Assembly: GCF_024764835.1 (NCBI RefSeq)
Contig: NZ_JALIGE010000076.1
Location: 372,001 to 436,000, forward strand
From: Scandinavium hiltneri
GTDB lineage: Bacteria; Pseudomonadota; Gammaproteobacteria; Enterobacterales; Enterobacteriaceae
Reading direction: 5' to 3'
DNA length: 64,000 nt
In this document: positions 9,754 to 20,774 of the stretch, in pieces
Numbering within the stretch: position 1 is the first letter of the stretch
Layout: every line of letters starts with the position of its first letter
The notes under the pieces: generated by a model
Database searches by the model: none
What the model was told of the DNA's origin: nothing
The model's input: only the letters and a program-made list of their open reading frames with translations
Made by a program: the position numbers and the translations under genes

Positions 9754-10446
9754 TCAGGTGATGCGTTTTGCCCGACTAGCCTTGGTCCATTCGGGATGCG
9801 CGCAGCGAGGGCATTTTTGATGATCGCCTGCATGCATATGGAATATTGCGCTGCACCGTGTGCAGGCGTAGTCATTCTCTTCAGGCATCGTTTTGAAGCG
9901 TTCAACGCACTCACCGGGCAAGATAGGCAAACCGGCTTTCACCTCATCGTCGCTAAAAAAGTAGACACTAATTTGCCCATTCGTTTCCATGATGGCCCTT
10001 TTAACCTGCCCCAGATGCTCGATGCCACTCAGGCGCAATTCCATAAAAAACTCAAACTCGGTCATGTTTTCCGCGCGCAGCTTTTCCCAGGCCAGCTCAC
10101 CGTTTACCACCACGATAATGGGCTTTCCTTCGAGTAAATCCTCCAGCTTTTCGCTGTGCGCCATCAGCCACATAACGAGTCGGTAGAGCACAGCCAGTGT
10201 GACAAAGACGATCAATACCGGAAGCATCGGTACGTCGTCGTAAAACGCCACATCTCCTGCAGCAGAGCCTAACGTCAGGATGATGAGTACTTCGAAGAGC
10301 GACATCTGGCGCACGCCGCGACGTCCGGTGATTTTTAAAAACAGGAATACCAGCACGAAGGTATAAAGGCTACGCAGGGCCACTTCCCCGAGAAATTCCG
10401 CGGGGACTTTATCGAAAGCCATTCGGTGCAAATCAAACGCATGCAT
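9754..10446 (-). CDS. ycaP: DUF421/YetF-family membrane protein YcaP
   Basis: A 230-residue inner-membrane protein of the DUF421 (YetF-like) family; its function is unknown. Two or three hydrophobic segments near residues 25-110 (SLYTFVLVFLFLKITGRRG, VLIILTLGSAAGDVA, VLIVFVTLAVLYRLVMWL) precede a soluble domain beginning near EGKPIIVVVNG. The C-terminus adds a zinc-ribbon-like pair, CTRC and CPRC about 18 residues later, shared with E. coli YcaP. Divergent from ycaO across 138 bp that must hold both promoters. Confidence 0.92.
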   Translation of the reverse strand: MHAFDLHRMAFDKVPAEFLGEVALRSLYTFVLVFLFLKITGRRGVRQMSLFEVLIILTLGSAAGDVAFYDDVPMLPVLIVFVTLAVLYRLVMWLMAHSEKLEDLLEGKPIIVVVNGELAWEKLRAENMTEFEFFMELRLSGIEHLGQVKRAIMETNGQISVYFFSDDEVKAGLPILPGECVERFKTMPEENDYACTRCSAIFHMHAGDHQKCPRCAHPEWTKASRAKRIT

Positions 10447-10584
10447 TTTAGTTGCCTGAACAGGGGGTTACTGTTTCTAAGCGTAGCCGAGCCTTTTATT
10501 TTCGCCGCTCGCGCCGGGACGATAGCGCCTGACACGCAAAACCCGTATCATTGCGCGCTTTCCGTACGATAAAAGTGAATCGCC

Positions 10585-12351
10585 ATGACCCAAACATTTA
10601 TTCCCGGCAAAGACGCCGCTCTGGAAGACTCCATCGCCCGCTTCCAGCAAAAACTAACGGACCTCGGATTCAACATTGAAGAAGCGTCCTGGCTGAATCC
10701 GGTGCCTAACGTCTGGTCTGTGCATATTCGCGACAAAGAGTGCGCGCTGTGCTTCACTAACGGTAAAGGGGCAACCAAGAAAGCAGCCCTGGCTTCTGCG
10801 CTCGGTGAATATTTTGAGCGTCTGTCCACCAACTACTTCTTCGCCGATTTCTGGCTGGGCGAAACCATCGCCAATAGCCCTTTCGTGCATTATCCGAATG
10901 AAAAATGGTTCCCACTGCCGAAAGACGACGAAGTGCCGGAAGGCGTTCTCGATGAGCGTCTGCGCGCGTTCTACGATCCGGACGATCAGCTGACCGCCAG
11001 CCTGCTTGTGGATTTGCAATCAGGCAATAACGATCGCGGCGTTTGTGGTCTGCCGTTCACCCGCCAGTCCGATGGCGAGACGATTTACATTCCGATGAAC
11101 ATCGTCGGCAACCTCTACGTTTCTAACGGCATGTCCGCCGGTAACACTCGTAACGAAGCGCGTGTTCAGGGTCTGTCTGAAGTGTTTGAGCGTCACATCA
11201 AAAACCGCATCATCGCCGAAAGCATCAGCCTGCCGGAAATCCCGGCCGAGGTGATGGCGCGTTACCCGAGTGTAGTGGAATCGATCGCTAAGCTTGAAGC
11301 AGAAGGGTTCCCTATCTTTGCTTACGACGGTTCATTGGGCGGCAAATACCCGGTTATCTGCGTGGTGCTGTTTAACCCGGCAAACGGAACCTGTTTCGCC
11401 TCCTTCGGCGCGCACCCTGATTTCGGCGTGGCGCTGGAGCGAACCGTCACCGAGCTGCTGCAAGGTCGCGGTCTGAAAGATCTCGATGTCTTCACCTCGC
11501 CAACCTTCGATGACGAAGAAGTAGGTGAGCACGCTAACCTCGAAACCCACTTCATCGATTCCAGCGGTTTGATCTCCTGGGATATGTTCAAACAGGACGC
11601 AGATTATCCGTTTGCTGACTGGAACTTCTCCGGTACTACGGAGGAAGAATTTGCCACACTCATGGCGATTTTCCAGGCAGAAGATAAAGAAGTGTATATC
11701 GCAGATTACGAGCACCTGAGTGTTTACGCTTGTCGTATTATCGTGCCAGGCATGTCTGATATTTATCCAGCCGAAGACCTGTGGCTGGCCAATAACAATA
11801 TGGGTAGCCAACTGCGTGAGACCCTTCTTTCTCTGCCGGGTAGCGAGTGGGAAAAAGAAGATTATCTGGCGCTGATTGAGCAGATGGATGATGAAGGTCT
11901 GGACGACTTCACCCGCGTACGTGAACTGCTGGGTATGGCGACCGGTAAGGATAACGGCTGGTACACCCTGCGCATAGGTGAGCTGAAAGCCATGCTGGCG
12001 CTGGCTGGCGGTGACATGGAGCAAGCGCTTATCTGGACCGAGTGGACCATGGAGTTCAATGCTTCCGTGTTTAGCGCGGAACGTGCCAACTACTATCGCT
12101 GCCTGCAGACGCTGTTACTCCTGTCTCAGGAAGAAGAACGTCAGCCGTTGCAGTACCTGAACGCGTTCGTACGTATGTACGGTGCAGATGCGGTTGAAGC
12201 GGCGAGCGCGGCCCTGAGCGGTGAAGAAGCCTTCTACGGTCTGCAACCTGTAGACAGCGACCTGGCGGCCTTCCCTGCGCATCAGTCACTGTTGAAAGCG
12301 TACGAGAAGCTGCAACGCGCAAAAGCCAAATTCTGGGCTAATCCGCAGTAA
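10585..12351 (+). CDS. ycaO: YcaO-domain protein (S12 methylthiolation accessory)
   Basis: A 588-residue cytoplasmic YcaO protein, nearly collinear with E. coli YcaO. The family binds ATP and activates amide backbones. The E. coli member is reported to assist RimO in beta-methylthiolation of ribosomal protein S12, and its direct reaction is unresolved. The YcaO core runs from about residue 60 (GKGATKKAALASALGEYFERLS) to about 390, with the ATP-site elements RNEARVQGLSEVFERH and ALERTVTELLQGR. The C-terminal part is helical and TPR-like (GELKAMLALAGGDMEQALIWTEW). A terminator follows at 12396. Confidence 0.95.
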   Translation: MTQTFIPGKDAALEDSIARFQQKLTDLGFNIEEASWLNPVPNVWSVHIRDKECALCFTNGKGATKKAALASALGEYFERLSTNYFFADFWLGETIANSPFVHYPNEKWFPLPKDDEVPEGVLDERLRAFYDPDDQLTASLLVDLQSGNNDRGVCGLPFTRQSDGETIYIPMNIVGNLYVSNGMSAGNTRNEARVQGLSEVFERHIKNRIIAESISLPEIPAEVMARYPSVVESIAKLEAEGFPIFAYDGSLGGKYPVICVVLFNPANGTCFASFGAHPDFGVALERTVTELLQGRGLKDLDVFTSPTFDDEEVGEHANLETHFIDSSGLISWDMFKQDADYPFADWNFSGTTEEEFATLMAIFQAEDKEVYIADYEHLSVYACRIIVPGMSDIYPAEDLWLANNNMGSQLRETLLSLPGSEWEKEDYLALIEQMDDEGLDDFTRVRELLGMATGKDNGWYTLRIGELKAMLALAGGDMEQALIWTEWTMEFNASVFSAERANYYRCLQTLLLLSQEEERQPLQYLNAFVRMYGADAVEAASAALSGEEAFYGLQPVDSDLAAFPAHQSLLKAYEKLQRAKAKFWANPQ

Positions 12352-12395
12352 AACCACAAATAACTTATGGCGAAACTATTCGCCTGCGCTATATT

Positions 12396-12424
12396 ACGGG
12401 GCCTCTGAAGGGGCCCCGTTTTAA
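12396..12424 (+). terminator. Rho-independent terminator of ycaO
   Basis: ACGGGGCC pairs with GGCCCCGT and is followed by TTTTAA, 45 bases past the ycaO stop. The remaining AT-rich gap to focA (12425-12750) is regulatory. Confidence 0.8.
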
Positions 12425-12602
12425 TTTTCACGGCCCCTTCTTTAATTTGTAATGATTAAGTTAATTATGAGTAAATACTATTATTAGTAGCTTACAAACA
12501 ATGTTAATTTTAATGCATATTACTCCATTTTAATTAACTGCTGAAAAGGGGGGGTCACTGAAAAACTTCAACTCTATTTGTAAATTTTAAAATTTATTTT
12601 TA

Positions 12603-12718
12603 TTTTGATAATCAAAAAGTTACGCCGCGATCGCTGAAAAACCATGCGTTTTGCGGGCCTATAAGCCAGGCGAGATATGATCTATATCAATTTCTCTTCT
12701 ATAATGCTTTGTTAGTAT
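12603..12718 (+). promoter_or_regulatory. Anaerobic focA-pflB promoter region with FNR-like box
   Basis: ATGAT-CTAT-ATCAA at 12677-12690 matches the FNR consensus TTGAT-N4-ATCAA with one mismatch. A -10-like TAGTAT at 12713-12718 would put the box near -41.5, the class II activator position known for E. coli focA-pfl. A TATAAT hexamer at 12700-12705 is an alternative. Further upstream, 12603-12617 is a perfect 7-1-7 palindrome (TTTTGAT A ATCAAAA) that could bind another regulator. The binding assignments are inference from sequence and from E. coli knowledge. Confidence 0.6.
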
Positions 12719-12750
12719 CTCGTCGCCGACTTAATAAAGAGAGAGTTAGT

Positions 12751-13608
12751 GTGAAAGCTGACAACCCTTTTGATCTTTTACTCCCAGCTGAGATGGCCAA
12801 AGTGGCCGAGGAAGCGGGTGTCTATAAAGCAACGAAACAACCGCTCAAAACCTTTTTCCTGGCGATTACTGCGGGTGTGTTCATCTCCATTGCCTTCGTC
12901 TTCTACATTACGTCCACGACAGGCACTGCGGGAATGCCGTTTGGTATTGCCAAGCTGATTGGCGGTATCTGCTTCTCACTGGGTCTTATCCTGTGTGTCA
13001 TTTGCGGCGCTGACCTTTTCACCTCCACGGTGCTTATCGTGGTGGCTAAAGCAAGCGGCAAAATCACTTGGGGCCAACTGGCGAAGAACTGGTTCAACGT
13101 CTATGTTGGTAACCTGATTGGTGCCTTGCTGTTTGTTCTGCTGATGTGGTTATCTGGCGAATATATGGCCGCCAACGGAGGTTGGGGACTCAACGTCCTG
13201 CAAACCGCCGACCACAAAATGCATCATACGTTTATCGAGGCTGTATGCCTGGGTATCCTGGCAAACCTGATGGTCTGTCTGGCGGTGTGGATGAGCTACT
13301 CCGGCCGCAGCCTGATGGATAAAGCAATGATAATGGTGCTGCCAGTGGCCATGTTTGTTGCCAGCGGTTTCGAGCACAGTATTGCGAACATGTTCATGAT
13401 CCCAATGGGTATCGTCGTTCGCAACTTCGCCAGCCCGGAATTCTGGACCGCAATCGGTTCGTCTCCGGACAATTTCTCTCACCTGACTGTCATGAACTTC
13501 ATCACTGATAATCTGATCCCGGTAACTATCGGGAACATTATTGGTGGCGGTCTGTTAGTTGGGTTGACGTACTGGGTCATTTACCTGCGTGGCAACGACA
13601 AACATTGA
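12751..13608 (+). CDS. focA: Formate channel FocA
   Basis: A pentameric inner-membrane formate channel of the FNT family that moves formate made by pyruvate formate-lyase. The start is taken as GTG at 12751 (VKADNPFDLLLP), giving 285 residues like E. coli FocA, with GAGAG as Shine-Dalgarno. The upstream in-frame start would add 14 residues absent in the family. Six membrane segments are visible, with the FNT signatures GICFSLGLILCVICGADLFTS and GFEHSIANMF and the gating histidine in SGFEHSIANM. It is the first gene of the focA-pflB operon, 51 bp before pflB. Confidence 0.96.
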   Translation: MKADNPFDLLLPAEMAKVAEEAGVYKATKQPLKTFFLAITAGVFISIAFVFYITSTTGTAGMPFGIAKLIGGICFSLGLILCVICGADLFTSTVLIVVAKASGKITWGQLAKNWFNVYVGNLIGALLFVLLMWLSGEYMAANGGWGLNVLQTADHKMHHTFIEAVCLGILANLMVCLAVWMSYSGRSLMDKAMIMVLPVAMFVASGFEHSIANMFMIPMGIVVRNFASPEFWTAIGSSPDNFSHLTVMNFITDNLIPVTIGNIIGGGLLVGLTYWVIYLRGNDKH

Positions 13609-13659
13609 TCGTCGTTTCAGGCAGTAAATAAGAAATCCACATAAGAAGGTAGGTGTTAC

Positions 13660-15942
<2,283 letters not shown>

Positions 15943-15981
15943 TGTGTTTTGACTGAAAACGCGAAGTAAAAAGCGTACAAT

Positions 15982-16012
15982 AAAGGCTCCACACCTGTGG
16001 GGCCTTTTTTTA
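15982..16012 (+). terminator. Rho-independent terminator of pflB
   Basis: AAAGGC-TCCACA pairs with TGTGG-GGCCTTT and is followed by a T-run, 40 bases past the pflB stop. Confidence 0.85.
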
Positions 16013-16148
16013 ACAATGACTCTCCTGCCCCAGCCTGCTTTGCCAGCCATCTATACTATGGGTATCTGTCAAAACAGACTTAACACAGCCGGCTTTGAGC
16101 TGTGCATACACTGGCCCCGGATGGGCCGTACCTGGAGATAACACCGCA
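16013..16148 (+). promoter_or_regulatory. Native pflA leader, orphaned by the prophage
   Basis: This 136-bp stretch is the ordinary pflB-pflA intergenic region of enterobacteria, ending in the native pflA ribosome-binding site (TGGAGA, then ACACCGCA before ATG at 16149). A possible promoter is TTGCCA near 16040 with TATACT near 16050. In this lysogen, transcripts starting here run into prophage DNA and the terminator at 16241, not into the pflA body. Confidence 0.55.
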
Positions 16149-16178
16149 ATGTCAGTAATTGGTAACTTATTTCTCTAG
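16149..16178 (+). pseudogene. pflA: Truncated native pflA 5' end (9-codon stub)
   Basis: The codons ATG TCA GTA ATT GGT encode the first five residues of PflA (MSVIG), exactly as in E. coli PflA, after the normal leader. The frame then enters prophage DNA and stops at TAG (16176-16178), giving MSVIGNLFL. This is the displaced start of pflA; the rest of the gene resumes at 48459. Confidence 0.9.
16153..16163. repeat. attL core (11 bp)
   Basis: CAGTAATTGGT is repeated at 48456-48466. The left copy joins the native pflA start to phage DNA, and the right copy joins phage DNA to the pflA body. The match ends on both sides at the first differing base, which defines the crossover interval. Confidence 0.88.
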
Positions 16179-16188
16179 ATAACAAAAT

Positions 16189-16208
16189 GAAATAAAAGGA
16201 TTTATTTC
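16189..16208. repeat. Inverted repeat next to attL
   Basis: GAAATAAA, a 4-base spacer AGGA, and TTTATTTC form a perfect 8-bp-arm palindrome 26 bp inside the left end. It could be an integrase arm or accessory-protein site; this is only positional inference. Confidence 0.4.
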
Positions 16209-16240
16209 GGGTCACGTCCACATATTGACCATCATCTCCC

Positions 16241-16266
16241 AAGCCCTGCCCTGTGCAGGGCTTTTT
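16241..16266 (+). terminator. Terminator at the left prophage end
   Basis: AAGCCCTGC, loop CCTGT and GCAGGGCTT are followed by TTTTT on the plus strand. It would stop transcripts entering the prophage from pflB or the old pflA promoter. Confidence 0.75.
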
Positions 16267-16326
16267 GTTGTTCAGAGTTGGCAGATCTGCGCCCTAAGCA
16301 AACTTAATACATACCATCGGATCAAA

Positions 16327-16356
16327 GAGGCCTCGCATTTGCGAGGCCTCGTTTTT
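16327..16356. terminator. Terminator after ogr (probably bidirectional)
   Basis: GAGGCCTCGC, loop ATTT and GCGAGGCCTC form a perfect 10-bp stem with GTTTTTA on the plus side and TTTGAT on the minus side. It lies next to the ogr stop (16355), so it ends the late tail operon on the minus strand. Confidence 0.75.
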
Positions 16357-16576
16357 ACATCCAGGCGATTTGTTGCTGCCCTGTCGACGTGGGGTGAGGT
16401 AGGGCCGGTGTCACTTCACCCGGCTTTACGATGTAGCGCTCGACCGTTTCCGTCGTGACGAACGTGCAGCTGCAATTGATATTTGTGCACTGGTGATAAC
16501 GCTCTTTTGTCGTGTCAGTAAAGTAACGACTGGTGCGAGCATGGGCGGCTGTATGGCATAACGGACAATGGAACAT
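16355..16576 (-). CDS. ogr: Late-gene activator Ogr (zinc finger)
   Basis: A 73-residue transcription activator that contacts RNA polymerase alpha and turns on P2 late promoters. The start at the second Met (MFHCPLC) matches P2 Ogr, with AAGGTG upstream. Zinc ligands are seen as CPLC at residues 4-7 and CTNINC about 25 residues later, within the family motif ARTSRYFTDTTKERYHQC. It lies at the end of the tail operon after D, as in P2. Its probable target sites are listed at 23018, 27734 and 35416. Confidence 0.95.
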   Translation of the reverse strand: MFHCPLCHTAAHARTSRYFTDTTKERYHQCTNINCSCTFVTTETVERYIVKPGEVTPALPHPTSTGQQQIAWM

Positions 16577-16657
16577 TTTTATCACCTCACCTTAATGATT
16601 TTATGTCGCCATTTTATCCATTAAAACCATATAAAACAAACAGATAAATTAAATCAC

Positions 16658-17833
16658 TCACTCATAAATCACAGCTTCGTACTCCACATCAGAAAGCCTA
16701 ACCTCAAGCTCTACGCCCGTCGTGAAGCCGTTATTGTTGAGGTTGTGGGTTACCTTACTGATTAACCATACCTGCTCGTCTATGACGCGCTTAAAGCCTG
16801 ACACCCTGACCGGCATTTCCGGGTAAATATCTGCTCGACCGCCCGCGAGGGTGATTGAGAACTCAGCGACGCCGCGCTGCAATTTATCCCACTTCGCCTG
16901 AGCTGCACGCATGGCCTGCGCCTTTGACGCGTAAATCGTGGTCATGGCGAAAACATTATCCGACTCACCGGCCATATACTCGCCCTCGCGGGCTTCCTGC
17001 TCTTTCTGCTTTTTGGTCTTTGCCGTGCTGCTGACCGGTTTCGCTTTGGGATGCTGAAGCGCCCGCAGGTGCTGCTCTTTCGGCTTGCGCTTCAGCTTCA
17101 CCTGTTGCGCCTGCTTCTGAGGCTTCGGGTCTTTGGTATGCAACCATTTAGCTGTCACCCCGGTATACGCCCCCCGGTCAGCAATCGCGAACTGATGCCG
17201 GTCACCATCACTGCGCTGAATAGTGATTTGTGGGATGGCCTTACCGCTGGCCGTCACGCCGCTTCCGGCTTTGAGCATCAGCAATTTGCCCGCCTTGACC
17301 GACACCGCCCCGCCGTTCCGCTCGGCGAGGCGGGTCAGGAATACCGCGTCGGATTCCTGCGACTGGTCAATATGCGCGATGTGGATACCCGCTAGCGAAT
17401 CCGCCACGCTGGCCGTTAATTTATTGCGGGATGCAATTGCCCCCACCACTGCGCCAAGCGTGGTGTCATGCCAGGACTCTTCCCGGCGTGAATTGAGCGT
17501 TCCGCGAAAATCAGCACTCCGCGCCCGTAACGTCACCGTGTCCGGTGCGCCGTGGTGCTCCACCTCATCGACGGTAAAATCACCTTTTCCCACCAGGGCA
17601 AAACCTTTCCAACCGAGATAAAGCGACAGCACCGCCCCGCGCACCGGCAGCTCGACCAGCCCGTCACTGTCGTCGAGCTCGATGTCGAGCTGGTCAGCCT
17701 CAAACCCGCGATTGTCGGTCATGGTCAGGTTAATCAGCCTGTCACTGATATTGCCGGTGATGTCCTTGCTGTTGAGCGTCAGCATAAACTGAGGCGTCAG
17801 GGTTGCGCCTGAGCCGGTGACGATATCCAGCAT
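16658..17833 (-). CDS. D: Tail hub/late control protein gpD
   Basis: This 391-residue protein is the P2 gpD homologue (P2: 387). In contractile tails it forms the hub or tail-tube initiator that carries the gpV spike (gp27/VgrG-like fold). The N-terminus MLDIVTGSGATLTPQFMLTLN and the C-terminal GFTTGVELEVRLSD are typical. A Lys/Gln-rich insert lies around residues 230-275. It follows U by 2 bp in the FI-FII-E-T-U-D operon. Confidence 0.94.
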   Translation of the reverse strand: MLDIVTGSGATLTPQFMLTLNSKDITGNISDRLINLTMTDNRGFEADQLDIELDDSDGLVELPVRGAVLSLYLGWKGFALVGKGDFTVDEVEHHGAPDTVTLRARSADFRGTLNSRREESWHDTTLGAVVGAIASRNKLTASVADSLAGIHIAHIDQSQESDAVFLTRLAERNGGAVSVKAGKLLMLKAGSGVTASGKAIPQITIQRSDGDRHQFAIADRGAYTGVTAKWLHTKDPKPQKQAQQVKLKRKPKEQHLRALQHPKAKPVSSTAKTKKQKEQEAREGEYMAGESDNVFAMTTIYASKAQAMRAAQAKWDKLQRGVAEFSITLAGGRADIYPEMPVRVSGFKRVIDEQVWLISKVTHNLNNNGFTTGVELEVRLSDVEYEAVIYE

Positions 17834-17835
17834 GG

Positions 17836-18303
17836 TTAACCTCCCACCAGTGAAAGCACATTGCCCGCCTTACCGACAAGAGATTCGGCCTGCTTACCAA
17901 TATCGCCATAGAGCGCCGCAAGGGAATCATCGACGCGCGTCAGTGACAGCGTGAAGCTGATTTTTCGCGGTGAGCCATCAGCGAAAAAGACGGTGCCGGT
18001 TTCGCTCACGTTGGTAATAACAAACATTCCGTAAATGGTGCCGGTACCGGAAATCAGGGGCCACGCCCGGCCCTCATCTGCCATCGCATAGAGCGCCAGC
18101 ATCGAGAGCCGCCCGCCGGTCATTTCAGGGTACAAATCGCCAGTGAGGGTGATTTTGTCGTCGCCGGGGCCGAGGAACTGAAACGCATCACGCTTCCCGA
18201 CCCGGCTGTTTGACGGCCACTGGTAATCCGCGCTGCGCTGCAAACTCTGATAAGGCAGCGACTGGCGCATAAACACAAACATTCCAAGAGTGAGCATCAT
18301 CAT
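17836..18303 (-). CDS. U: Tail protein gpU
   Basis: A 155-residue protein (P2 gpU: 159), a small essential tail component thought to act at the tail tip or terminator level in assembly. It begins MMMLTLGMFVFMRQSLPYQSLQR and has the family core ITLTGDLYPEMTGGRLSM and ISFTLSLTRVDD. It is placed between T and D, 8 bp after the T stop. Confidence 0.93.
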   Translation of the reverse strand: MMMLTLGMFVFMRQSLPYQSLQRSADYQWPSNSRVGKRDAFQFLGPGDDKITLTGDLYPEMTGGRLSMLALYAMADEGRAWPLISGTGTIYGMFVITNVSETGTVFFADGSPRKISFTLSLTRVDDSLAALYGDIGKQAESLVGKAGNVLSLVGG

Positions 18304-18311
18304 CAGGCTCC

Positions 18312-20774
18312 TTAATCATGCATCATGCTGGCGCGGGCTTTAGCTCGCTTGTTGCGCTCGTATTTTTCAAGCGCATCCTGCAACTGGTTACCGAGCTGGC
18401 CGCCCGGCGCACCGCCGCCCTGTAACTGGATTTGATAGGTTGGGCTGCTCTGGTCGATGTACGTGCGACCGGCGGGCGCGGTGACCGGTTGATATGCCTG
18501 ATAGCCCCCGTATGAGCTGGTCGCCGGAATGTACCCGCCTCCCTGCCCAACCGGCTGCGCCTTTGCCGTCGCCGCATCGATGGTGTCCGATTCCTTTTTA
18601 ACGATGCCGAGCTTTTCGAGGATCACATCAAGGCCGCCGCGCAGCTTGTTGAAGATATTCAGCGGCAGCATCAGCGCATCCCCCAGCGCCCGGCCAAACG
18701 CCACCCCGGCATTTTTGCAGCCGTCTAAGGTTTCGTGCGTGGCTTTTACCGGCGCGATAAGGTCTTTAAACCATTTCCAGACTGCGCCGAGTTTCTGACC
18801 GAGCCCGTCAAAAACGGGAGCCAGCGGGGCGAACATCTCAGCCACCGGTGAAAATGCGGCAATAAGCCCCTGCACCACACCCGAGAAAACGGCGCTGATG
18901 GGCTCCCAGTATTTGCGGATGAGTAGCGCCCCGCCGACGACTGTCGCCACAACCGCAGTGACCACGGCGACAACCGCCCAAAGGGGCCACGAGATGGCCC
19001 CTATTACAGCAGCCGCGGCCGTGCCGATTGTCGAAAGGGCAAGGCTTAACATGCCCGCCGCCGCAACGATGGCATTGATACCCGCGATTACCGGCCACGC
19101 AATCAGCCCGATGCCGCCGAGTACGCCAATGACGGCCAGCGCACCTGTCGCGACGGTAAACAGGGTTTTTGTCAGCTCCGGGTTCGCTTTTGTCCAGGCG
19201 GCCACGGTACCGAGCCAGTCAGTAGCCGACACGGTGAGCCTGCGCAGGGCCGAATCCTCTTTATCAAACACCTCGATTTGCAGATCTTCCCACGCCGACT
19301 GGAGGTTTTTTAAATCCCCGTCGAGGTTGTCAGTCTGAATTTTTGCGATGAGCTCAGTCGTGCCAGTCGCGTTTTTAATCTCGTGACGCTTCCGGTCAAG
19401 CGAACCATTTCCGGCGGCGGCGACCAGCTTTATCGCGCCTTTCATGGCCTCCTCACCGAAAATCACTTTCAGGTATTCACCGGTTTCAGCAGTACCGAGT
19501 TTGTTTTTCACAAACGAGCGATTAATCGACCTGAGGATTTGCTCCACCGGGAGCATGTTGCCCTTCGAGTCACGGGTCTTTACGTTCAGCTCAGCCAGTG
19601 CATCGACGGCCTTACCAAGTGGAGCCTGAAGCCTGTTAAAAATGGCACTGGCCCCGGTACCCGCCATTGAGCCCTTAATCCCGTTATCGGCCATAATGCC
19701 GAGCATGGCAGTCGTGTCCTCGATGCTGGCCCCCGCCGCCTCCGCGACCGGTGCGACATACTTCATCGCCTCGCCGAGCTCGATAAGACCGGTATTAGAC
19801 GAGGTAAATCCTTTCGTCATCACATCGGCAACACGCTGAATCTCCGTAGTCGGCAGGTTAAATGCGGATTGCATATTCGTGATGATGTCAGCCGCTTCGG
19901 CGATGTCGACATCTGCCGCCAGACTCAGGTTAACCGTCGAGCCGGTCGCTGCCAGCACGTCATCAGCTTTGTAGCCTGAACGGGCAAGCGTCGTCTGCGT
20001 TCGCGCCACATCACCGGGTGAAAATGCCGTGGTCGCCCCGATGTCGCGGGCCTGCTGGCGGATCTGCACCAGCTTTTCATCGCCTTTATCCAGGCCAAGA
20101 ATGGCCTGCGTGCCTGACATCTGTTTATTAAAGCCGATACCCGGCGCAATAAACCGCGATGTCCCATAAAGCCCCGCCGTTGCCACACCGACCCCGGCCA
20201 TACCTGCATTTCGCGCCCCGGCAGCGAGCGCCTGCCCGGATTCATAGCGGGCTTTCACAGCGGATAATTTCGCCTGCTGCGCACTGACCCGCGCCAGTGC
20301 TTCACGCTGGCGGTTTAACTGCGCAGTCGTTTGGCTGATGGAATTTTTCAGACGCAGCTCATCGTTCGCCAGTGTCCGGGTCTTAATCCCCGCCTGACCG
20401 AGTTCCTGCCGCTGACGCTGCACGGACAGACGCAGCCCGTTATATTTGAGCTGTAAGTCAGCCGCATTCTTTTGGGCAAGCTCCATTGCGCGGGCCTGCG
20501 CTTTTGTCGGATTTTCGGTGTTTCTAAAGGCCACCGACAACGCGGTCGCTTCCTGCTTCGCTTTGGCGAGTGACTGCCCCGTGACGGCCAGTTGGGCGCT
20601 GCTCTTACGAAAACCGTCGATTTTCGATGCCTGACCGTTCAGGTCGCGTAACGACTGCTGTGTCGAGCGAATATCACCCGACAGCGATTTACTCGCCGTC
20701 TGGATGGATTTAAAAGGTCGGGTTGCCAGGTCGACAGCTTTCAGCAGCACTTCGAGTTTGAGGTTATTACTCAT
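18312..20774 (-). CDS. T: Tail tape measure protein gpT
   Basis: An 820-residue tape measure protein (P2 gpT: 815) that sets tail length and is ejected at infection. The N-terminal 170 residues are predicted coiled coil (alternating Ala/Gln/Lys-rich heptads). A TP901-type tape-measure domain covers roughly residues 220-420. A long hydrophobic stretch near 560-640 (VIGVLGGIGLIAWPV, WAVVAVVTAVVATVVGG) could insert into the membrane. The start ATG overlaps the stop of the E' frame, implying translational coupling. Confidence 0.95.
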   Translation of the reverse strand: MSNNLKLEVLLKAVDLATRPFKSIQTASKSLSGDIRSTQQSLRDLNGQASKIDGFRKSSAQLAVTGQSLAKAKQEATALSVAFRNTENPTKAQARAMELAQKNAADLQLKYNGLRLSVQRQRQELGQAGIKTRTLANDELRLKNSISQTTAQLNRQREALARVSAQQAKLSAVKARYESGQALAAGARNAGMAGVGVATAGLYGTSRFIAPGIGFNKQMSGTQAILGLDKGDEKLVQIRQQARDIGATTAFSPGDVARTQTTLARSGYKADDVLAATGSTVNLSLAADVDIAEAADIITNMQSAFNLPTTEIQRVADVMTKGFTSSNTGLIELGEAMKYVAPVAEAAGASIEDTTAMLGIMADNGIKGSMAGTGASAIFNRLQAPLGKAVDALAELNVKTRDSKGNMLPVEQILRSINRSFVKNKLGTAETGEYLKVIFGEEAMKGAIKLVAAAGNGSLDRKRHEIKNATGTTELIAKIQTDNLDGDLKNLQSAWEDLQIEVFDKEDSALRRLTVSATDWLGTVAAWTKANPELTKTLFTVATGALAVIGVLGGIGLIAWPVIAGINAIVAAAGMLSLALSTIGTAAAAVIGAISWPLWAVVAVVTAVVATVVGGALLIRKYWEPISAVFSGVVQGLIAAFSPVAEMFAPLAPVFDGLGQKLGAVWKWFKDLIAPVKATHETLDGCKNAGVAFGRALGDALMLPLNIFNKLRGGLDVILEKLGIVKKESDTIDAATAKAQPVGQGGGYIPATSSYGGYQAYQPVTAPAGRTYIDQSSPTYQIQLQGGGAPGGQLGNQLQDALEKYERNKRAKARASMMHD

